Shown here in pieces: positions 1-5,835 of a stretch of DNA of 8,221 nt; positions within the stretch are counted from its first letter, which is position 1; each line of letters starts with the position of its first letter. The DNA comes from Oscillospiraceae bacterium (GTDB lineage Bacteria; Bacillota; Clostridia; Oscillospirales; Ruminococcaceae), in NCBI GenBank assembly GCA_017828835.1, contig JAGAEK010000003.1, positions 1-8,221 of the forward strand. Reading direction: 5' to 3'. A program made the translations under genes and the position numbers. The notes beneath the pieces are model-generated. The model was given only the letters and a program-made list of their open reading frames with translations. It ran no database searches and was not told the origin of the DNA.

Positions 1-494
1 GGATCGTTAACTATTCTTTCCCGATATAAAAAGGCATGTTCAAATATCTTTATCTTTTCCTCATCTTCCGGCAGACAATTCCAAAACGAAGGAATCACCG
101 CATGGTCTTTTTTTATAGATTCAAATAGGTATTTTGCGTCTTCATCCGGCATCGTTTTCAAAAGCAGCCGCTCGGTTTTAATCGGTTGATTGAATGGTGC
201 GTAATGATAATATTTTTCCTCTCTTTCTCGTATGAATGCCTTGACCAACGGATACCGATCGGTCACATCAACGATTTTTTTGATTTCCGGAAATTCTCGC
301 TCGATCGTATATTTATATGACATATAATTCCAAATTTCCGTTTCTATATCGTAATCATGCAATCCGAGCAGATATTCGGTATAATCTATAGTTTTGGGGC
401 TTTCTGCGTAAAACCCGTAATAATCACTCTCGCCAAAATCATCAAATTTTTCCCGAAGCAGATCGCCGAGTTTTTTCTCCATATCGACACTCAT
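1..494 (-). CDS. Partial protein with GNAT acetyltransferase-like segment, 3' end outside window
   Basis: An open frame starts with ATG at 494 and runs off the left edge after 164 complete codons. It is preceded by AAAGGAAA about 7 nt upstream, which lies inside the end of the WYL gene. The WYL stop codon is one base away, so translation is probably coupled. Residues 1 to about 104 are acidic and aromatic, match no family I recognise, and are rich in Tyr, Asp and Glu. From about residue 106 the stretch KTERLLLKTMPDEDAKYLF resembles the first strand and helix of RimJ/RimL-type GNAT N-acetyltransferases (usual pattern TERLxLRxLxxxDA). The acetyl-CoA binding motif would lie beyond the window, so the enzymatic assignment is an inference. 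It is probably the last or a late gene of the coiled-coil/protease/WYL transcription unit. Confidence 0.6.
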   Translation of the reverse strand, partial: MSVDMEKKLGDLLREKFDDFGESDYYGFYAESPKTIDYTEYLLGLHDYDIETEIWNYMSYKYTIEREFPEIKKIVDVTDRYPLVKAFIREREEKYYHYAPFNQPIKTERLLLKTMPDEDAKYLFESIKKDHAVIPSFWNCLPEDEEKIKIFEHAFLYRERIVND

Positions 495-495
495 T

Positions 496-1488
496 TCAAA
501 TTTCCTTTCCGTTATAAATTTGATTCGCTTTTTTCAATACCTCCGCAACCCGTTTGCGAAGGCTTTCGGGTTTTAGGATTTCTGCCGAATCCGCATACTG
601 TAACGCCCAATAAAGCATCGCCGTCGGAGCGGCGTGAATAACCGCCTCTACTATACCGTCATTTTCTTTACGAATCGTTATATCCCTGCCAAACCAGTCA
701 ACGACCTGATCCACCAGATTTTCTTTGACTCGAAAAGTTACTCGCTCCGGCGGCTCGGCATACATATAAGGCATCGCCGTCGAAATATCATGATAATTTA
801 TACCGTCTGAAAATCCTTTTACTTCCCGTATCGGAACGGCAATTCGGTCCGATATCTTCATATCTGTTATTCTATCCATACGATGGTAGACCATGTGGTC
901 CCAATAATCGCTGTAACCCATCAAATAATACCGTTGATTGTGCAGTATCAACTGGTACGGACTTATTCGCTGAAACGATGATTTGTGTAATTTACGGTCA
1001 ATCCCAAATTTGTTGTAATCGTATTCTACCATCTTTCCGGTTTCTATAGCTTCGTCGACCAGTTCGATATGGTAAAACAGCGTCTTGTTTTCCGTCTTAT
1101 TCCATTCGCCTACGGAGTGTATGTTTCCAACATGGCGCGGAAAATAACGGTTTGACAGCAAACAGATCTTGTTTATCAATTCTTTTGAATGCGGTACGGA
1201 AATATGCTGACTCGCCAATACACTGTCAATCAAAAGATGCAGTTCAGAATCTTCAAACAAACGGGAATTCAGATAAAATCCTACTCCATCGTTTTCGATT
1301 TCAAATCCCGCTTCCCGTAACAGCGACAGATTTCTCCCTATTGCTTTTCTTTCAACAGTGATACCGTATTTTTCTTCCAGTAAATTGATGATATGCCCTT
1401 GGCGCAAAGGGTGTTCTGCGTCGCTGTTTTCCCAAAGTATTTGCAGAATACGCAGCAACGCAAGTTTTTTCGGTTCTAAGTTATCCAT
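496..1488 (-). CDS. WYL-domain transcriptional regulator (HTH-WYL-WCX)
   Basis: The protein is 330 residues from the chosen start. Residues about 8-72 form a winged helix-turn-helix, including RQGHIINLLEEKYGITVERK and the following recognition helix. Residues about 137-215 are a WYL domain, with the signature tripeptide as YYL (187-189, in QRYYLMGYS) and the conserved YHRMDRITDMKISD strand. Residues about 246-325 are the C-terminal WCX extension, ending in a helix typical of the family. WYL proteins are DNA-binding regulators whose WYL domain senses a ligand, often a nucleotide or nucleic acid. Several control phage-defence or DNA-damage operons. The frame is open further upstream to an ATG at 1560, but GAGG sits 9 nt before the ATG at 1488, and the likely promoter lies between the two, so 1488 is preferred. 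The nearby inverted repeat suggests autoregulation. Confidence 0.9.
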   Translation of the reverse strand: MDNLEPKKLALLRILQILWENSDAEHPLRQGHIINLLEEKYGITVERKAIGRNLSLLREAGFEIENDGVGFYLNSRLFEDSELHLLIDSVLASQHISVPHSKELINKICLLSNRYFPRHVGNIHSVGEWNKTENKTLFYHIELVDEAIETGKMVEYDYNKFGIDRKLHKSSFQRISPYQLILHNQRYYLMGYSDYWDHMVYHRMDRITDMKISDRIAVPIREVKGFSDGINYHDISTAMPYMYAEPPERVTFRVKENLVDQVVDWFGRDITIRKENDGIVEAVIHAAPTAMLYWALQYADSAEILKPESLRKRVAEVLKKANQIYNGKEI

Positions 1489-1525
1489 ATTATCATTCCT
1501 CGCCTTTCTCAGTTCGGATGATATT

Positions 1526-1554
1526 ATGGTACCATATTTGGGACAAATATTCAA
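1526..1554 (-). promoter_or_regulatory. Candidate promoter for the WYL gene
   Basis: On the minus strand TTGAAT (1554-1549) is followed 17 nt later by TACCAT (1531-1526), each matching 4 of 6 positions of the sigma-A consensus. An alternative -10 is CATAAT (1528-1523) at 20 nt. Transcription would begin near 1519, upstream of the ribosome binding site at 1501-1498 and downstream of the far ATG at 1560. It would give the WYL and GNAT-like genes their own transcript in addition to read-through from the protease gene. Confidence 0.45.
1534..1550. promoter_or_regulatory. Perfect 7-3-7 inverted repeat, candidate operator
   Basis: ATATTTG and CAAATAT flank a 3-nt centre, so the two arms are exact reverse complements. 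The repeat fills the spacer between the proposed -35 and -10 of the WYL promoter, where a bound dimer would block RNA polymerase. There is no T-run and the arms are AT-rich, so a terminator is unlikely. Being next to a regulator gene makes autoregulation the simplest reading, which is inference. Confidence 0.5.
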
Positions 1555-1567
1555 GTTCATTTTATTC

Positions 1568-2839
1568 TTATTTGATTGGGTGTGCTAAAAGCATCTCGTC
1601 AAAATCATCCGCGATCAACGCCGAACGAGTTTGAAGTTCCGAGGCGATGGCGTCAAGCAGTTCGACATTGCTTTTCAATATACACATTGCTTTCTGATAG
1701 CAATCATCAATAATATCGTAGAGTTTTCTGCTTATACTTTCGACACGGTCCCACGCCTGACGGTTGTCGTAGCTATGGCGGTCATAGCCGTAGCCGAATC
1801 CGACCGCGCAGTTTTTCGTCATCGCACCGCGAATCCTTTCAGTCGCCTCGCCGATATCCTTCCCGCAGCCGTTGTCCGCTTCTCCGAACTTCAATTCGAC
1901 CGCCGCTTTTCCCGCCAGCGAGACCGTCGCATCATTCAAGATATCCCGAAACGTCATCATAACTTTTGCGTTATTGACCGCACAGACGCCGACAAGATCG
2001 TATGCATTATAAGATATGATACCAATCTTTTGTCCGAATGAAAGCGCCGCGACCGCGTGTCCTGCCTCATGATAAGCCATAAGCGATTTTCTTCTCGCGT
2101 CCGTCGGCTCATCGTTCGGAACGATCTGAAAAACGGTTTGCAAAACAGCCCGAATCAAATGATCCCTCCCGATTTCGGAAGAATTTTCGTATCCTGCCAG
2201 CAACCCGGCTTCGTTGACGACTTCTTCCAAAACCGCACAGGATTTTCCGTTCAATATACGCGCCAGCGTTTCGGCGGACATTTCTTTTGAAATCGGCTTT
2301 CCACAACAATAGTGTCTGATTATCTCTGCCGCATCACTTTCCGACGGCGCGGAAAATTCGATTTGTCGCCCGAGTCTTCCGACACGCATCAAAGATTCAG
2401 GAATATTTTCGATATCGTTTGCCGTTGCAAGCACGAATACTCGTTTGCCTCGCACGTTTTCCATACAACTTTGTATAGTTGCAAATTCTTCTTTATTGCT
2501 GTCCTGTTGAAGGTTGTCCTCGGCAAATTTATCCATATCATCCAAAAAAACGATAGACGGAGCATTTGCGGCGGCATTTGAAAAGGTTTCAGCTATGGAT
2601 GCGACAAAATCTCCGTCAGCACGGTCTTTGCGGCAGGCAAAACAAGGCAAACCGCTCTCTTCGATAAGAGTATTCGCAAACAGCGTTTTTCCGAGTCCCG
2701 GCGCACCGTAGAGCAGGAGAGCAGGCGGGAGTCTGACACCGAGCGCTTCATATTTTTCGGGATGTTGCAGTGCATCGCACATCCGAATCAATTCTTCTTT
2801 TTCACGTCGATACCCGATTATATTATCAAATGCACTCAT
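1568..2839 (-). CDS. Soluble FtsH-like AAA+ ATPase with M41 zinc metalloprotease domain
   Basis: The protein has 423 residues. The AAA+ module spans about 5-240: Walker A GAPGLGKT (45-52), Walker B IVFLDD (96-101), sensor-1 Asn141 in LATAND, and arginine-finger region RVGRLGRQ with Arg155 and Arg158. The M41 peptidase domain spans about 250-420: zinc-binding HEAGH (His257, Glu258, His261) and a probable third ligand Asp328 in GCGKDIGEAT, matching GASND in FtsH. FtsH proteins are normally over 600 residues and membrane-anchored by N-terminal helices. Here the protein begins directly at the AAA+ domain and shows no membrane segment, so it should be cytosolic. Two departures from FtsH are the catalytic Walker B Glu as Asp101 and a pore-loop region about four residues shorter (FVAS where FtsH has FVGVGAS). 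The start overlaps the upstream gene's stop as ATGA, with GGAG 8 nt before it. Energy-dependent proteolysis or remodelling is inferred; the substrate is unknown. Confidence 0.9.
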   Translation of the reverse strand: MSAFDNIIGYRREKEELIRMCDALQHPEKYEALGVRLPPALLLYGAPGLGKTLFANTLIEESGLPCFACRKDRADGDFVASIAETFSNAAANAPSIVFLDDMDKFAEDNLQQDSNKEEFATIQSCMENVRGKRVFVLATANDIENIPESLMRVGRLGRQIEFSAPSESDAAEIIRHYCCGKPISKEMSAETLARILNGKSCAVLEEVVNEAGLLAGYENSSEIGRDHLIRAVLQTVFQIVPNDEPTDARRKSLMAYHEAGHAVAALSFGQKIGIISYNAYDLVGVCAVNNAKVMMTFRDILNDATVSLAGKAAVELKFGEADNGCGKDIGEATERIRGAMTKNCAVGFGYGYDRHSYDNRQAWDRVESISRKLYDIIDDCYQKAMCILKSNVELLDAIASELQTRSALIADDFDEMLLAHPIK

Positions 2840-3087
2840 CTGCGTTTCTCCGCTTCGAGAGCACGCTGGTAATCTCGATCGAGGCCGTCTAATTTGCGCT
2901 GTAACTCCTGGCGTTTCCGATCCAACTCATTAATACGGCGGCGGTGCGGCTCCGCGATCTGATTCGCCGTTTTTATTTGACGTTCATAAACGTCAAGAGT
3001 GCGTTTTTCGGACTCTATGTCACGAGAAACCGACGACATATTTCGCCTTATTTGTTCCATTTGATTGTAAATATCTCTGCTGTTCAT
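2836..3087 (-). CDS. Small highly charged coiled-coil protein
   Basis: The protein has 83 residues from the ATG at 3087, which follows AGGAG at a 7-nt spacing. The open frame extends 17 codons further upstream to an ATG at 3138, but that stretch lacks a clear ribosome binding site and overlaps the proposed promoter. The whole protein is helical and rich in Arg, Lys, Glu and Gln, with heptad-like leucines and isoleucines (for example INELDRKRQELQRKLDGLDRD near residues 52-72). There is no signal peptide, membrane helix or cysteine. I do not recognise a named family. Its stop codon overlaps the start of the AAA+/M41 protease gene by 4 bp, so the two are translationally coupled and probably made in fixed ratio. 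A role as adaptor, oligomerisation partner or regulator of the protease is inference from that coupling. Confidence 0.8.
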   Translation of the reverse strand: MNSRDIYNQMEQIRRNMSSVSRDIESEKRTLDVYERQIKTANQIAEPHRRRINELDRKRQELQRKLDGLDRDYQRALEAEKRR

Positions 3088-3128
3088 AATTTTTCTCCTT
3101 TTATTTTCGTATTTTGTCGACATCTTTG

Positions 3129-3137
3129 ATTTTAGCA
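3129..3137 (-). promoter_or_regulatory. Candidate extended -10 promoter for the coiled-coil/protease operon
   Basis: The minus strand reads TGCTAAAAT, an extended -10 (TGn followed by TAAAAT, 5 of 6 matches). No good -35 is seen at 16-18 nt, which is tolerated by extended -10 promoters. Transcription would start near 3122, giving a leader of about 35 nt containing the AGGAG site. Confidence 0.4.
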
Positions 3138-3219
3138 TCAGCCGTGTCCCGAAATCGGTACGTCAGACTGCAACCGTTAAATTCAAAACATCGAAATCCA
3201 GAATTTCCGAATGCTAAAC

Positions 3220-3254
3220 GAGCAGGGACTCGAAAAATTTTCGAGTCCCTGCTC
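3220..3254 (-). terminator. Strong hairpin, probable terminator of the dehydrogenase operon
   Basis: Two perfect 17-nt arms (3220-3236 and 3238-3254) pair around one central base. The core is a 13-bp GC-rich stem, GAGCAGGGACTCG against CGAGTCCCTGCTC, capped by an A/T-rich loop. On the minus strand it follows the dehydrogenase stop codon by about 50 nt. It is flanked by AAAT and GTTT, which can extend the stem, but the U-tract is short. On the plus strand the tail ATTTCTTTT is richer in T, so it may work in both directions. It separates the sugar operon from the left operon. Confidence 0.7.
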
Positions 3255-3304
3255 ATTTCTTTTGATAACGCTAATCTTAAATCATCTATATAATTTCGAG
3301 CTTT

Positions 3305-4318
3305 TCAATCATTGACTTCTATCAATATTTTAAACGTCTTTTCTTTTTTCTTGACCAGCATATCCAGGACCTCCGGTACTTTTTCCAATCCGAACCTATG
3401 GGAGATCATACCGTCTGTTACGATCTTTTTTTCGCCCATCAGAGTCAACATATCCGAGTAGTCGGCAGGCGTATACATCGTCGTTCCAAAAAGAGACAGT
3501 TCATGCTGTACGAAATCCGGCAATTTCGGAATCGTATATTCTTTCTGCAAAACGCCTATCACAACGATGCGCGAACCGCGTTTTGCCGTATCGAGAATAT
3601 TGTTCAGCACCTGTCCTTTTTCCCCTACGCAGTCGTAAAACACGTCGATTTTATCTTTAATATCTTTTATCGACTGTTTTCCGACTTCTACGGTATCCGT
3701 CGCGCCCAGCCGACGCGCAAGCGCCAATCGATCCGCGTCCAAGTCCGCCACGTAAACTTTTCCCGCTCCCAACGCAAAACAGCTCTGCATACAAAAAACT
3801 CCGATCGGACCCGCTCCGATTATCAAAACAGTCTCGCCCTTTCGTATACAGCCGCGTTTCGCTCCGTGATAGGCGACGCACGCCGGCTCAACCAACGCCG
3901 CGTCGTCCAAAGTCATTGTATCGGGGATCTGAACCGCCATTTCGGAAGAAATACAAAAATAATCGCACATGGCTCCGTCCGCTTCGGCTCCGGTACAGCG
4001 GAGCTCCTCGCAGAAATTATATATCTTGTTTTTGCAAGCTTCGCATTTTCCGCATACAATATGCGGAATGACCGTAACTCTCTGCCCTATTCTTTCTTTT
4101 GCCACGTCTTCTCCGACCGCGTCGATAACTCCGGAAATCTCATGTCCCAAAACGACCGGGAACGTTACGTAAGGATGCAGTCCGCGATAGATCGTCGGAT
4201 CTGATCCGCAAATTCCCAGGCGTTTCACCGCAATCCTGACCTCATCTTTTTTCGGAGTCGGTATTTCACATTCCACCCGGCGCATACGAAACGGCTCGTC
4301 TAAAATAATTTTCCTCAT
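3305..4318 (-). CDS. Zinc-dependent medium-chain alcohol/polyol dehydrogenase
   Basis: The protein has 337 residues, a normal length for the sorbitol/threonine dehydrogenase branch of the MDR superfamily. The N-terminal GroES-like domain carries the catalytic zinc site: Cys37 in GICGSD, His59-Glu60 in GHEISG and Glu144 in VEPACVAYH. It also carries the four-cysteine structural zinc lobe (Cys89, Cys92, Cys95, Cys103). The Rossmann domain has GAGPIG (168-173) and an acidic end of the second strand (VADLDADR, Asp192/Asp194), which favours NAD over NADP. It would oxidise a secondary alcohol of a sugar alcohol to a ketose, or run in reverse. It is the last gene of the sugar operon, 20 nt after the isomerase, with AGAGG about 9 nt before the ATG. 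The exact substrate cannot be read from sequence. L-iditol/galactitol/threonine-type activities are all possible. Confidence 0.9.
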   Translation of the reverse strand: MRKIILDEPFRMRRVECEIPTPKKDEVRIAVKRLGICGSDPTIYRGLHPYVTFPVVLGHEISGVIDAVGEDVAKERIGQRVTVIPHIVCGKCEACKNKIYNFCEELRCTGAEADGAMCDYFCISSEMAVQIPDTMTLDDAALVEPACVAYHGAKRGCIRKGETVLIIGAGPIGVFCMQSCFALGAGKVYVADLDADRLALARRLGATDTVEVGKQSIKDIKDKIDVFYDCVGEKGQVLNNILDTAKRGSRIVVIGVLQKEYTIPKLPDFVQHELSLFGTTMYTPADYSDMLTLMGEKKIVTDGMISHRFGLEKVPEVLDMLVKKKEKTFKILIEVND

Positions 4319-4338
4319 AACTTCCGTCCTCTCAACGA

Positions 4339-5760
4339 TTATTTCCCTCTTACGGGAGTAATGCCAAGATACTTGCAGAACATTTCCAACGCTTCGGCAA
4401 CTTTTGCGTCATGTATCAAAACGCCGTGATGTACCACGCCCGTTTCTATCATCTTGTCTTCCCAGTCCTGCAAATCGTTGACTTTTACCCAGCCGTAAGT
4501 TCCGCGCGAAAAAGGCGGGATATCGATGATTTCACCTGTTCCGAAGAAGAAACTGTATTTTCCTTCGTATTCGACAAGCCGTCCGCACGTTACCGGTCCG
4601 TTTTTCATTTTAAACTCTATCGCTCCGTGACAGGTCGGCCCCCAGATCGCAAGTCTTTCGTTCTGCGTCAACAGTTTTCGGCAGCTTGAATCGCATAAAG
4701 ACGCCGCAGCGTTACCGCAGTGCCACGCAAGCCAAACGTTTTTCTCCGTCGGATGTATATCCGTCCAGTCGATAAAATCCGCCGGCGTTTTATTCAATCC
4801 GCAGGCGTTCATCGCGAGCATAGTCAACGCACCCATAACGTCGACTTCGCACGCCGTTATAAGCCCCTGATCGTTGAGTCTCGAAAAAGTTGAACATGCT
4901 GCGATATGATATTTCTTCTGCAAGCTCTCCCAACAGCATACAGCCATCGCATCCGCGTCGTATTCTTTCGCGATACGCTTTAACGCAAGCTCAAATCTTG
5001 CCTGATTGACCAAACTGTCCGGGAGTTCGTCCTTAACGTCATCCGCATATTTTCTGATATCTCTGACCGTTTGCATTACTTCCGGAGAATCCGGCGCTAT
5101 CGCGTCGACATATAAGTAAGCAGTAGCGAGATCGATCGGTATCAGTACCTGAGCGAAGTTTCTGATCATATCTTCTTCGCTGAAAAACTGCGATTCAAAT
5201 CCGGTAGGTCTTGTACCTATCTGCACTATCCTGGCGCCTCTGAAACGCGACACCGCGGAACAAGCGCGTACAAAAATCTCAACTTTTTCACGGAAAATTT
5301 CATCTTCCGGATTGCAGGTAGGAATATGTATAAATTTAAATCCCCTGCGCTTTATCGCAGAACACGTCATAAACTGACCGCACCAGGTATCCGTCGCGCG
5401 GTTGCCCTGCGGAGAATAAGGTCCGCTGAAAGTAGCAAAATGCAAAATCGGCATATCTTTACGAAGCCCGGAAAGTAACGGACTCAAAGACGTTTCATGA
5501 CCGAAATCCATATTTCCGATTATAACGCCCTGCACGTCCTCTTTTTTAAACAGTTCAAGCACTTTCCGTCCTTCCTCAGGAGTTCCGACGCATCCGTATT
5601 CCGTAAGCTCTTCCGAAGGTACGACAAGTTCTATTCCCGGTATATCTTTCAGCACCTCCACACAGCGTCCTCTCATTTTTCCCGCCCATTTACCCGTGTA
5701 AGCGCTGCCGTCCCAAGAATCCCAGGTCGACGGCACAAATCCGATCTTTGTTTTTAACAT
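4339..5760 (-). CDS. L-fucose/L-arabinose isomerase-like protein
   Basis: The protein has 473 residues, matching the compact L-fucose-isomerase-like family (distant from the 590-residue FucI). The N-terminal half has alternating alpha/beta segments (for example VQGVIIGNMDFG and MPILHFATFSGPY). The C-terminal half holds the probable metal site: Glu305 in ACEVDVMGAL, Asp334 in DWTDIHPTEKN, His347 in WHCGN and His444/His445 in VVHHGVLIHD. The spacing closely resembles the Glu/Glu/His/His set of L-arabinose isomerase. Such enzymes interconvert an aldose and a ketose using Mn2+ or a similar ion. About 17 cysteines suggest an anaerobic cytosol. The start is firm: AAAGGAGG (5774-5767) lies 6 nt upstream of the ATG. 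It sits 75 nt after the kinase gene and 20 nt before the dehydrogenase. The particular sugar is not determined, and a non-isomerase role cannot be excluded. Confidence 0.85.
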   Translation of the reverse strand: MLKTKIGFVPSTWDSWDGSAYTGKWAGKMRGRCVEVLKDIPGIELVVPSEELTEYGCVGTPEEGRKVLELFKKEDVQGVIIGNMDFGHETSLSPLLSGLRKDMPILHFATFSGPYSPQGNRATDTWCGQFMTCSAIKRRGFKFIHIPTCNPEDEIFREKVEIFVRACSAVSRFRGARIVQIGTRPTGFESQFFSEEDMIRNFAQVLIPIDLATAYLYVDAIAPDSPEVMQTVRDIRKYADDVKDELPDSLVNQARFELALKRIAKEYDADAMAVCCWESLQKKYHIAACSTFSRLNDQGLITACEVDVMGALTMLAMNACGLNKTPADFIDWTDIHPTEKNVWLAWHCGNAAASLCDSSCRKLLTQNERLAIWGPTCHGAIEFKMKNGPVTCGRLVEYEGKYSFFFGTGEIIDIPPFSRGTYGWVKVNDLQDWEDKMIETGVVHHGVLIHDAKVAEALEMFCKYLGITPVRGK

Positions 5761-5835
5761 ATTTATCCTCCTTTTCGATTTTTATTTATATAATTTCAAC
5801 CGCTCGTTTTTCTTTATTTGAACACAAAGCAGCCG

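Noticed and set aside
1489..1560. Extended N terminus of the WYL regulator from the ATG at 1560
   Set aside because: The extra 24 residues overlap the candidate promoter and palindrome and precede the helix-turn-helix without family similarity. The ATG at 1488 has a better ribosome binding site.
1631..2041. Plus-strand open frame of 136 codons
   Set aside because: It is antisense to the M41 domain, has shadow-like Arg/Phe/Ile-rich composition and no conserved domain.
3220..3254. tRNA gene or tRNA fragment suggested by the GACTCGAA and CGAGTCCC stretches
   Set aside because: There is no acceptor, D-arm or anticodon arm nearby. The sequence is a simple perfect hairpin, better read as a terminator.
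3398..4204. Plus-strand open frame of 268 codons
   Set aside because: It lies entirely antisense to the dehydrogenase gene, has no recognisable motif, and the opposing frame carries complete zinc and NAD motifs.
5761..5835. Internal terminator or separate promoter between kinase and isomerase genes
   Set aside because: No stable hairpin with a T-run is visible, and no convincing -35/-10 pair was found. The AT-rich 75-nt gap is most simply an intra-operon spacer with a strong ribosome binding site.
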